NCBI GenBank assembly: GCA_030266845.1
Contig: JAJDIT010000005.1
Span: 21,140 to 85,139 of the forward strand
Origin: Acholeplasma sp. OttesenSCG-928-E16
Lineage (GTDB): Bacteria > Bacillota_I > Bacilli_A > Acholeplasmatales > Acholeplasmataceae
DNA: 64,000 nucleotides
Direction: 5' to 3'
Of this stretch, positions 48,427-61,400 are shown piece by piece. The position numbers and the translations under genes were made by a program. A model generated the notes under the pieces. That model saw only the letters and a program-made list of their open reading frames with translations, did not search any database and was not told the origin of the DNA. How positions within the stretch are numbered: the stretch's first letter is position 1; each line of letters opens with the position of its first letter.

Positions 48427-49281
48427 TTATTCCTCGATAAATAATGATAGTCCAGCAACATATGGACCAATATGAGCTCCAACTACTGGCGACCCAATGA
48501 TTGAAAAATTATCATCACATGAAAATGCTTTTTTAAAAGCTTCTTGAACCTTTTTGTTTAATGATTCGTTAGTGTAAAGATAAATTACCCGAAATTTTCT
48601 GCCGTTGATAAAATTCTTACAATAAGAGATCAAAGAATCAAGAGCCTTTTGAGATGTTCTTTGTTTATCTTCCGTTACAATTTTACCTTCGTGATTTACT
48701 ACTAACAGTGGTTTGATTTTCATCATTTTTCCAAAGAAAGCTTTAGCTCCTGTTAATCTTCCGTTTTTAATTAAATTATTTAAATCTTCACAGATAAAAG
48801 CGATTGTCGTTTTATATAAGTATTTTGATAGAACATCAATAACTTCTTTTGCTGGTTTTTGTTCAACAACAAATAACTGATGAGCTAATAACGCCATTTC
48901 TGCTTCGCCTGAATAAACAGTCTTAGTATCAAAAACAGTTATTTTCATCTTTCCTTCATGTTCATTTGCCGCCAGTGAAATGGCATTAAATGAACCACTT
49001 AGGTGTGATGAGATCGTTAAAATAAATAATTCTTCATAACCTTCTTTTTCTAGTTTATCAAATAATTCTAAAAGTTCACCAACTGGTGGTTGACTAGTAG
49101 TTGGTAATAAATCTTTATTTTCAATTAAAAGTTTATAAAAATAATCGGCTTTTAAATCTAGGCCGTCTTCATATATCTTATCGTTGATAATTACCTTGAT
49201 TCTAATGATATCAATCAAAGGGATATCTTTATAATAGTCTAGGCATGAAGTTGAAGTTGCAAGAATCTTTCTTTTTCCCAT
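48427..49281 (-). CDS. DegV-family fatty-acid-binding protein
   Basis: A 284-aa protein of usual length. ATSTSCLDYYKDIPLIDIIR at the start (the family begins .TDS..DL), PTTSQPPVGELLELF, ILTISSHLSGSFNAI with the lipid-contacting Ser, VFDTKTVYSGEAEMAL and GSPVVGAHIGPYVAGL. DegV/FakB proteins present fatty acids to the kinase FakA. In this one the first motif reads ATSTSCLD rather than TDSTADL. First gene of the degV-cca-pullulanase-yhaM operon, with GGGAGG before the ATG. Confidence 0.92.
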   Translation of the reverse strand: MGKRKILATSTSCLDYYKDIPLIDIIRIKVIINDKIYEDGLDLKADYFYKLLIENKDLLPTTSQPPVGELLELFDKLEKEGYEELFILTISSHLSGSFNAISLAANEHEGKMKITVFDTKTVYSGEAEMALLAHQLFVVEQKPAKEVIDVLSKYLYKTTIAFICEDLNNLIKNGRLTGAKAFFGKMMKIKPLLVVNHEGKIVTEDKQRTSQKALDSLISYCKNFINGRKFRVIYLYTNESLNKKVQEAFKKAFSCDDNFSIIGSPVVGAHIGPYVAGLSLFIEE

Positions 49282-49394
49282 AAGTCCTCCCTTAAAAAAA
49301 CCTACACTGTATTATATCATTTTTTTTGATTATTCCAAATAAGGATACAATTTTTATTTTGGATAGATTATTCGAAATATGATTTAAAATTTTA

Positions 49395-49423
49395 TTGTTA
49401 AATATAATTTAAAATGATAAAAT
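49395..49423 (+). promoter_or_regulatory. Promoter of the giant adhesin gene
   Basis: TTGTTA (49395-49400), a 17-base spacer and TAAAAT (49418-49423) with TGA directly before it (extended -10). Confidence 0.7.
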
Positions 49424-49476
49424 ACTAATACATAGACATAATGCTAATGATAAGGTATTTTTTGGGGGAGGAAAAT

Positions 49477-52400
49477 ATGAAAAAAATTATAACGGCAGTA
49501 TTCTTATCAATTTTAACACTGGTAGGCCTTTTCGCATGTAATATGGAAAGGTTCATACTCACCGTCACTTCAAACGACACTAAAATGGGTGTTGTATCTG
49601 GTGGCGGTGAGTTTTTATTTAGGGCACGAGCTACTATAAAAGCGACTGCTAACGACGGATATGATTTCTTAGGATGGTATGATTTAAGTTCAGACGACTT
49701 ATTATCAGAGGATGAATCTTATACATTCGCAATGCCAAAGAAAGACTATCATGTTGAAGGTCGTTTCCAAAAAGAAGTTACTTATTATTCAGTAACCTTT
49801 TATGATGGTGATGATCCTATTACAGATTTAAGTATCGCTTCTATAAGGGAGGGCGAATTAATTGATGCCCCACTTGCCCCTAATAAAGAAGGATATTCTT
49901 TTAAGGGATGGTATGTAGATTCATTATTTACTACTCCTTATTTATTTGATGAGATGCCGATTAAGTCAAATACTTCAATTTATGGATGGTATGTAGCAAG
50001 AACGGACGCAAATAAATTCGCACTAACCATTAATTCAACTCAAAGTGGCTGTACATTAACTGGTGGCGGTGAATATGAAAAGGGCGCTTCTGTAACAATT
50101 CTAACAACCAATAACATAGATGGCTATAAATTCATCGGATGGTATATTGATGAAACACTTGTCTGTTTAGATTTAGAACACACATTTGTAATGCCAGAAA
50201 ATGATTTAATTATTACCGCAAGATACGAAGAAGTCCAAAAATATCAATTATCATTATCTTCAAATATCAGTGGAGCTACCTTAACTGGCGCTGGAAACTA
50301 CGCTAAAGGTGAAACGGTTATTATCGAGGTTTTAGCAATCAGTGGTTATACATTCCTTGGCTGGTATGATGGAGAAGATCTATATGCTTCTGATTTAGAA
50401 GACATCATTGAAATGCCAGAAAGCAACTTATCGTTAGTTGCGAAATTCGAAAAAATAGTAACTGTACTAACAGTTGCCGAAGCTAGATTAGAAAATTTAT
50501 CAGAAGAACTTACTGTTAGTGGTGTTGTTACTAACATCGTTGGTTCTAAATACGTTATTATTTCTGATGCTGATGGAAATGCAGCATTACATATTCATAA
50601 ACCAATAGCTAATAGTGATTTAGAAATCGGAGACATTGTTGAAGTAACAGGGTCGCTAGCAACTTATGAAAACTTACTACAAATCACAGATGGAGCAACG
50701 ATCGTTATTAAATCAAGCAATAATGATATCCCTGCTGCAATCGAAGCTACTTCAATACCAACATTTACTATAGATGATCAAGGTATTGTTTACAATTTCT
50801 CTTCCTTAAAAGTAGTTAGTTATTCAAGCAGAAACTTAACTCTATCTGATGGAACTAACCAAATTATCGCTCGTGTTGATGATGCTTTATATACTGAACT
50901 AGATAGTTACTTAGCATCATTAGCAGCTGATCAAATTATTAATTTAAAGAACGTTCATATTGGTTGGTATCAAGATAAAGCTCAAATTCAATTATTTAGT
51001 TTAGCCAATATCGCTTTAGATGAAGCAACGATGATTGCCTTAATTAAAGATTCGTTAGATGATCAGTTTAAAGGATTAGAATATCTTGCTAACTCTGAAA
51101 TTTCACTTCCTTCTACACATTCAGTTTTAGGAGGATCAATTGCTTGGGCAACAAATCCAGCTAACATGATCGTTGATAATAAATGGATCAATGTCACTGA
51201 GGATAAAGATGTTAAATTAGTAGCGACAATTACCCTTGGTGATACTACTGCTTCCCCTTATGATATCGATGTAACAGTTTTAATGATTAGAACTGATGTT
51301 TTAACTTATAATATAGACTTACAAACAACCGCTATGGTTTCTGGTTCATATGGCACTGGTTATAAAAATACTCTTGATACAGCAGTCACTGCTTCTTCAG
51401 TAGTCGATGGGGTAACTGAAACTGTAAGCTTTGTTGCTAGTTCTATTGGACAACCAGCAACTGCTCCTGGTGGACTAGGTAATGGTAGTATCGTATTATG
51501 TGCAACCGTTAGTGATACTGCTAACCCTGATCGAGTAGGCGGCTTCGTCTTTGACTTTGGCACTGAAATTATTTCAAGATTAGAATTTGTATTCTTTGTT
51601 GGTTCAAGAGATAATGATATCAATAATGTAACTACAGCTAAAGTTGAATATTATGATGCCACTTTAGATACTTGGGTATTAGCTAAAGATTTCTTAGCCT
51701 TATTAAAGAAGGGTACAGAAATCACAGTAAGAGCTGATTTAAATGCTAGTAAATTTAGAATAGTCTATGACGGAACAATTAATAATGCAAACGGCGGAGC
51801 GATGCGCCCAGACTCTTTAAAACTATTTGTAGAACCTGTCTTAGAATCTTTTGATGTAATATTTAATACTCTTGGTGGTTCTACTGTTAATACACAATCA
51901 GTACTTAGTGGGACTAAGGCAACAAGACCTTCATCTAACCCTACTAAATTAGGTTATACTTTTGTTAACTGGTATACAGCTGAAACTGAAGGCTCAGTAT
52001 TTGATTTTGATACTTTAATATCCGCTGATACTAATGTATATGCTAGATGGACTAAAGACACATATAACATTACATATGAAAACTTAAAAGACCAAACTAA
52101 CTCTAATCCTTCAACTTATCAAGTGGATACAGCTACTATTACCCTTGCTCCACTAGCTAATATTACTGGTTTTGAGTTTATTGGCTGGTTTGATGCCTTA
52201 ACTGATGGTAATGAAGTTGAATCAATTACCTTAGGTTCTACTGGTAATAAGACTATTTATGCTAGATGGGCTCAAGTAATTGAAGGACAAAGTCTAGTTT
52301 TATTTGACACCCTTGGTGGTTCATCAATTGATTCACAATCAATCGTTAATGGCAACAAGGCAACAAGACCTTCTACTGACCCTACTAAATTAGGTTATAC

Positions 52401-55400
52401 CTTTGATAACTGGTATACAGCTGAAACTGATGGTTCAGTATTTGATTTTGATACTTTAATTAATGCAAGAACTACTATTTATGCTAGATGGACTAAAGAT
52501 ACTTATACTATCTCTTATAACTATGATGGCGGTTCATTAGAAGATGGAGAGTCAAATCCAGAGTCATATGATATCACTTCAAGTGAAATAGTTTTACTAA
52601 ATCCAACAAGAAACGGATATACTTTCTTAGGTTGGTATAGTGGAACTACTAAGATAGAATCAATTTCTGCTGGTTCTTATGGCAATTTATCATTAGTTGC
52701 AAATTGGCAAGTAATTACATACGAAATTCAATATAGCTACAATGATGGAGTATTAGCAGATGGAGAATCAAATCCAGAGTCATATAATATCACTTCAAAT
52801 GAAATAGTTTTGCTAAACCCAACAAAAGAAGGATATACTTTCTTAGGTTGGTATAGCGGAACTACTAAGATAGAATCAATTCCTACTGGTTCTTATGGTG
52901 ATTTATCATTAGTAGCTAGTTTTGAGTTAAATTTAAGTTCTATTGAGAATACTAGAAAACAAAGTAATGAGACAGCTGCATATTTTAATGGTATTGTTAC
53001 CGGTATTTATGGTTCGTTAATATTCGTTATTGATGAAAACGGAAACTATGCAATAGCAGTTAACGCAACTACTCTTCCAGAAACATTTGTAGTCGGTAAT
53101 AAAGTCTCTGTCAATGGAACGATTTCTATATCAAACGGATTAGTTTCTGTATCAAACGGTGTAGTTGCATTAATCGATGGAAACAACATTCATACTTATC
53201 CAAGCGCAACTACAATAGAAAACATCAGCAACCTAACTACTTCCGATCAAGGTAAAGCATTTAACCTTCCAAAAGTAACTGTAACAACCGCTTATGCTAC
53301 TTCTTCTAGAAATATTATCGTTGAAGATAAGGCTGGTAACTCTATCCAAATTAGAGTAAATGACTCAAATGCTACAGATCTTATTGAGAAAATGAGTGGA
53401 TATAGTGTAGGTGACATGCTAGACCTTACAAATGTCTATCTAGGCTGGTTTAATAGCGCTCAATTCTATATTCTTCTAGATACTAATGTAACGGAAACTG
53501 TACTAACTGATGAGGAAACAGTAGATTTAATAATAGCATGGTTAGAAGCTCAATTTGATAACAAATCTTATAATTCTGGCGTTGAGTTAATTTTACCAAC
53601 TACTCATCCTTACTTAAATGGTATGATAACTTCTGTTATGACACCTACAAACTTGCTAGGTAATGATTACCGGTTTATCGATGCTATTGAAAATACAGAT
53701 GGCGAAATAGTATTCACTGTAGAATATGCTTCATTTGAAAAGGATGTTACTTGCTCATTTACATTATTAAGAAAGAAAACAACCTACACGGAAGGATTTG
53801 ATACTACCGCAACTGGTGCAACAAGCAGCTATGGATCAAGATCATTTAATGGTATTGCAGGAACCACTTGGGAATATAAGAACACTAGAGATCAAGGTGA
53901 TTATTCAATTACTGGCAAAGGCCTTATGATGCAAGGCGGTTCAAACAATTCATATATTAAGATCACTTTCCCAACCGGATTAGATTCATTATATTTTGAA
54001 TATCGAAAAGCATTTACTGGTACTTTTGCAAGAAGAGTACAAGTAACAATCTCTGATGGACTTAATTCAAGTGTTGCTCTAACATCTACTTATGGAACAG
54101 CATCTGGTAATGACGCAACAATTCATAAATTCGATTCAACAACAGCTTCTTGGTCAGAACCTCTATCTACTCTAAACTTAACTGGTACAGTAATAGTCAC
54201 TATTAGTTTTGTTGCTACTTCCACATCGCAACAAACAACATTTGATAACTTCTTATGGCGATTACCATATTCTTATACTGTATCCTTTGATACCGATGGT
54301 GGTTCAACAAACCCTGACTCTCAATCAATATTGGAATTAGGAAAGGCAAGTGCACCAACAGAACCTACCAAACAAGGTAATGCTCAATATTCATATGAAT
54401 TTTTAGGTTGGTATAATGGAGATGACCTTTGGGTCTTTGACACTAATATCGTTTCATCAAACATCGCATTAGTAGCAAAATGGCGACAAGTAGTTAATGA
54501 ATATACATATACGTTTAAAGACTACAATGGAAATACCATTAAGGAAGCTACTATTCAATATGGGGCATCAATTGTAGCTCCTGATGATCCAACAAGAGAT
54601 CCAAATCAACAATATACCTTTACATTTAGTGGTTGGGATAAAGCGATTCCTCAATCAATAACTGAGGATATAGTATTTGTTGCTCAATATAGTGAAGTAT
54701 TAAACAAATATGATGTGACATTTAATTCAAATGGCGGATCTTCAGTTTCACCTCAAGAGGATATTGAATATGGATCCTATGTTATAGAACCACAAGTCCC
54801 TTCAAAGGATCCAAGTGCCGAATTTACTTTTGCATTTGCGGGATGGTATGTAGACCTTTCAGACACTGAACCATGGAACTTTACCTCCGATTCAATTGTT
54901 GGCGATTTAGTTTTAATTGCTAAATGGACTAGTATTCCAATTGGAAACAATGCTGTTACCTTTGATGTTCAAGGTGGATCTCCGACCCCTCAAATTCAAT
55001 CGATAGCTCCAGGCGGTTATGCAACTGAACCTTCAACTAACCCGCAAAAGAACGGATATACATTTATCGGTTGGTTTGATGCTGCAACAGGTGGTAATGA
55101 ATGGAACTTTGGAAGCAATGCAATAAATGAGGATATAACAATTTATGCTCAATACTCAGTCATAACATATGAAATCACTTATGTTAATGATGGTGGTAAC
55201 CATCAAAATACTGAAGAGTTTACTGTTGAAACAGATACATTCTCATTAGAAGAAGCAACAAAACGAGGATATACATTTATCGGTTGGTTTGATGCTGCAA
55301 CAGAAGGTAATGAAATTACCTCTATTGTTAAAGGAACATATAGTGATATCTCATTATGGGCAAGATTCACACTTGATGAATACGATATTACATATGAAAA

Positions 55401-58400
55401 CATGACCGGAGCTACTAATCATACTAACAACCCATCAGTATACTATGTTACTTCTCAAGATATCACATTAGGAGCAGCCTCTAAATCAGGATATGTATTT
55501 GATGGATGGTATACAGCACTTACTGGTGGTACTAAAGTTGAAACTATCGCTGCTAATTCTATCAACGACATTACCCTATATGCTAGATGGACTGAAATTT
55601 TAAGTTTAGGATATGATTTTACTGGCATCGTTAATGACAAGCAAAGTAACTTTACTACTACGACTGCCCTCTCTGCATTTAATAGTGTATTTACTGGTCA
55701 GGAAGCTGATAATAAACTTGTAAGCTTTGGTGATACCATAACTGCCTTCTATTTAGGTAATTCTAGTGGAGGTGGCGAAGACGGTACTAATAATCTGACT
55801 AGATTAGGAAAAAATGGCTCATTTACCATTAATTTTGAAGGAATTAATATATATAAAGTCGAAGTTGTCGCAAGAGGATGGAACAATGCTTCTAGCTCTT
55901 TATCAATCGGTGGCACTTCAAAAAATATCACTACTAAGGGAACATATTCATTTGATATCTCTAATCCATCTAATTCTTTAACGTTCACTTCTGCTTCCGA
56001 TGATAGAGTATTTATTTACAATTTCATCTTCTATTATCAAGAAATATCATTAGGTGAACAATATACAGTTTCATTTAATACCGATGGAGCAACAAGTGAG
56101 ACTCCAGTAAATCAATTAGTGTATGAAAATGGATTTGCAAGTGCACCAGATGACCCAGTTAAACCTGGATATACATTTACCGGTTGGTACGATGGAACTA
56201 CTCTTTGGAACTTTGATACTTCTGCTGTAACAAAAGATGTAACTTTAGCCGCTAAATATAGTGCAAATACAAATACTGTTTACAAGGTCCATGTATACCT
56301 AGAACAAGCAGATGAAACATTCGCTAAAGATTCAGAACTATCTAAAACTGGAACAACAGCTGCTAGTGTTTCTTATACTCCTGAGGCAATTAGCGGATTT
56401 ACTTTTGATGAAAACAATCAAAGTAACGTTCTTTCTGGTACAGTAGCTGGTGATGGTTCATTAGTATTATATGTTTATTACACAATTTCTAGATATACAA
56501 TCGAATTTGACCAAACTGGTGTTGATGCCATTACTGGTATCAAGCATGGTTCAACAACTACAATTCCATCTTTAAGTGTAGCTGGTTATACATTTAATGG
56601 TTGGTTTATTAAGGAAGATGGTAATTTAACTACCGAAGTTACTTCATCAACAGAAATTACAAGTAACTTATCACTATATGCATCATTAACCCCTAATACC
56701 AATACCGCTTATAAAGTAGAAATATATAAAGAAAACCTTGATGGATCTTATTCAAAAGATTCTGAGTCTTCGGCTTCTGGTACTACCGGTACTACTGCTT
56801 CTCATACTCCATCAACTATTTCTGGATATTCATTCGATTCAAATAATGAATCAAATGTCCTATCAGGCACTATAGCTGGTGATGGTTCATTAGTATTAAA
56901 GGCATATTATGTTAGACAATCATATGATGTAACATTTGTCTACAACAATGGGGATTCAAATGGATCAGAAACATTAAAATATGGAGCATCAATAACTCTT
57001 CCATCTCCTACAAAGACAGGTTATCTATTTGATGCTTGGTATACTAGCACAACTTTTATTGATGATAATAAAGTAACTTCACTAACAATGCCTGTTGGTG
57101 GTACCACATTATATGCTAATTACACTATTGTTAACTATGAGATTAGTTTTGAAGAAAACGGTGGTACTTTTGCCGCAAATCCAACACTATCTTATAACTA
57201 TGCAGCTTCTTACACTCTTCCAACAAACATAACTAAAGTCGGTTATGATTTTGCTGGTTGGTTTGATAATGAAGCATTAGAAGGTAACGCCATTACAAGT
57301 ATTACTGCTGGTTCAACAACCGGTAATAAGAGCTATTATGCAAAATGGACTGATTCTTATTATGATTTCTCTGTTACTTTGAATAACTCCTCTTATGGCT
57401 CAATCTCAATTACTGTTGGCGGAGAAGCATTTAGTGAATCGAGAGTCAAACACGGTACAGAAGTCACTATAGCTGTTAGCGCAAATGCGGGATATAAACT
57501 AGTTAATATATATGATAGTTTAAGTTCTACTTCAGTATATACTCCATCATCTACTCCTTATTCATATCAATTTACAGTTACTGGCAAAATCGATTATGTA
57601 GTTAACCTAGATTTATCTACTAATATAACTTATAAAGTGATCTCTTACTTTGAAAAACTTGATAACACATATGAAAGTCAAGAAGGTAGTCCTTTATCTG
57701 GTACAACTGGAGCAAGCGTAAGTACAACTCCACAAGGAGATGACGCCGTTCCTGGATTTACATATGATAGCAGTAATTCTGACAATGTCTTATCAGGAAC
57801 AATTGCTGCTGATGGTTCACTAGAATTAAAGGTTTATTATGTAAGAAAGACATACACTATAACATTTGTCTATAACAATGGGGAAACAAACGGATCAGAA
57901 ACATTAAAATATGGAGCATCGGTAACTCTTCCGTCTCCTACAAAGACAGGTTATGATTTTGACGCTTGGTATAGTAGTACAACATACATAGCAGATAATA
58001 AAGTAACTTCACTAACAATGCCTGTTGGTGGAACCACATTATATGCTAACTATGCACTTCATTCATTTAGTATTACTTATAACACTAATAGTGGAACATT
58101 GTCTGGTACATATCCATCATCATTTGATTTCTTATCAGAAACAACACTACCGACAAGCTCAAATATTACCAGAGCAGGTTATACATTTAACGGTTGGTAT
58201 AATAATGCTGCATTAGAAGGAGATGCCGTTACTAGTATTCCAACTGGAACCCTAACAAATCAAACTTTCTATGCTAAATGGACAATGGATGCACCAACAG
58301 TTTCAGTCTCGATGTCTCCAGAAGGCGGTTCATCAACATATGGAACTTCAGTTGTAATTACTCCAAGTTCATCTTCATTAGTTCCAAATTCATCATTAGT

Positions 58401-61400
58401 TTATTACCACCTATATAAAGGGGAAAACTTAATTGATTCAATTGAAACCGGAAACTTTACATTATCTGATGTTGGTGATTCTGGCACATATTATGTTAAA
58501 GCTCAATACGTTGTTACAATCAATGAAGTAGATATAACATATTATGGAGACTCTAGTACTTTCACAGTTACTATTAGTACTGCTACTCCAGTAGCTTCTA
58601 CTCATACAATGGCTACATTCTATGTAGGACAAACATTTAGTAATAGTACTCTATCTAATTTTATTAGCAGCGGTTCAGTAACTGGTGTTGATTCCACTGC
58701 ATTAACTGGCGGTACTTATACAATCAAAGAAGCACCAAGTCCATTAGTAGTTGGAAGTAACGATATTGTCTTAACTTACACACCAGCAAATTCAAATTAC
58801 AGCGCACTTGATATTAATACAACTTTAACAGTAGTTCAGCTTGCGGTAACATTTGATGGTATTACTGATCCTGTTAATGTAAACTATGGAGCAACACTAT
58901 CAACTAGCGATATGCCAAATGTTCCTGCATTAACTCATCATGAAAATGGTAGATGGGTAGCACCTAGTGATAAGTCATTTGAAAATATTACATCTTCATT
59001 TACTGCCACAGCAGTTTATGATGAAATATCTTATACTATTACTTTTGAATTAAATGGCGGAAATGATCTTACAGATCCAAAATCTTCTTATACTATTTCA
59101 AGCGATGATTACACTCTTCCAACTCCAACTAAGACTGGAGCATACTCATTTGGTGGATGGTATGAGGCATCAGACTTCAGTGGTAATGCAGTAACAACTC
59201 TAGATGCATCAGATGGTGGAAATAAGACTTATTATGCTAAATGGTTAGACTTATATTCACTAACAGTTAGTGCAGAAAGAGGAACAGCTGGAACTAGCGG
59301 AAGCTATGTGGCTGGAGCATCAGTTTCATTAACATCTACTCCTGAAGATAGCTATGTCTTATTCGTTGGTTGGTTCGTTGGTGATTCAACTACAGCAACT
59401 AGCACTGATGCAAGCTTCACTTATACAATGCCTGCAGCAGCAACTTCTATTAAGGCTGTATATCGTGTAAGAACAATTGCTGAAGTTAAAGCATTATCAA
59501 CTACTAATCCAATTGTTAAAATTCAAGGCGTAATTACTTCAGTCTCAGCTAGTTCAACTCACTATTATGCATTTATTCAAGATGCAACAGATGGCTTATA
59601 CATGTATAAAATCGCTGTTAGCTCTGAACTAGATGAAATCATGGTAGTTGGAAATGTAGTTGAAGTGATCGGAACAAGAGGATACTATTCAAATTATTCA
59701 ATGTATCAAATTGTTGATAATAGTAATTTAACAATCACATATAAAGGTACTGCTGATATTTCTACTTATGCAAAAGCGATTGACGGAGATACAGTTTTAA
59801 CTGATAATTTAGGAAGATTGATGTCCTTAACTGGTTATGTTGCAGCAACACAAACCATAACATTAGGTTCAACCAGCGCTCTTTCATTCGTCTTACTAAC
59901 TGAATATGGTTCATTTACAATTAATATTGAAAACTCGGATTATTCTACTACTTCAGTTAGAAATGGTATTATTGAAATCATTAATGCCGCAACAGCAGGA
60001 ACTAAGTTGACGGTTGTTGCCCCTGTATATACCTCATTAATTACTGTTCAAAATGCAAATCAAATAACAAATCATGGTTATACAGAAAGTGAAGTGCTTG
60101 ACCTTGTATTATCAAATATCATGGAAGACTTACCACAAAATGAATCAGACATTACTTCAAACTTATCATTAATATCATCAACATATTTCGGATATACAAT
60201 ATCTTGGAGTTCTTCTGATGTTGCAATCAGTACTGCAAGCGATAGTCTTGGAGTCGTAGATAGATCACTTGTTGGTGATGCTGATTTAGCTGTAGTGTTA
60301 ACTTACACAATTAAGAATGGTGATACAGCCGTTTCTGATGGTACATTGACATATACAGTTAAGAAGTACGATCTATCTTCACCGTTTGAATCAGTTTTAT
60401 ATGAGACTGATTTTGAATGGAGCTCCAGCAAGATGCCAGATAATAATTATTTAGATAAAACATACACCATCTCTTCATTACCGCAACAATGGATAGTTTA
60501 TCAAGGTGGAATCAACGTTCAGAAGATCATCACAGGCGAATATAGTGTTAATATGGCTTGGTACTATAGTAAGGCTACTCAAATTCCTAAACTGACAATG
60601 GATTTTTCAATCTCGGATATCACTAGAATTGAGTTTGACGCAATTCAACTCAATAGATCAAGTAATACAACCCTCGGTAGAATGATAGTTGAATACAGTT
60701 TAGATGGTTTATCTTGGATTCCTTTTGGAACAGAAAGAACACTAAGTACCTCATCCACTGTATCATTTAATGAATCACTTCCATCCGAAGCAACTGGTGA
60801 AATAAAAATAAGAATCACTATGAATTCTTCATACAAACCTAACACCGGAAATATGCTCATTGCAATTGACAACTTGAAAATATATGGAATGGTTTTACCA
60901 AGCGCTAGTTATAGAGCAACTCTTAACCCTGACAACGGAAGTCCATCTACTATTATTACAGGAATCAATTCAACTAATCCATTAACTAAGCCATCCACTG
61001 ATCCTACAAAAGAAAATTATAAATTCTTAGGATGGTATGAAGTAAATTCTAGTACTCCATTTGTCTTTGAAGAAGCTTTAACAACAAATGTTCAATTAAT
61101 TGCTAAATGGGCATTAGAATATTCAATTTCAGTTTCAGTTCTAAATTCTACTGGTGGAGAGGCATCAGCCTCAAAAGCATCAGCTATTGAAGGAGAAACA
61201 ATCTCACTTACTGCTACTCCTGATACAGGTTATGAGTTTGTGGGTTGGTTCCTAGGAGATGCTACAGAAGCATTTAGTACTTCTGCATCAATTACAAGCT
61301 ATACAATGCCTGGTGAAAACTTAGTAGTAACTGCCAAGTTCGCACTCTTAAGTTATACTGTGAGTTTCTTAGAGGCTACAAATGGATCATATACTATTAC

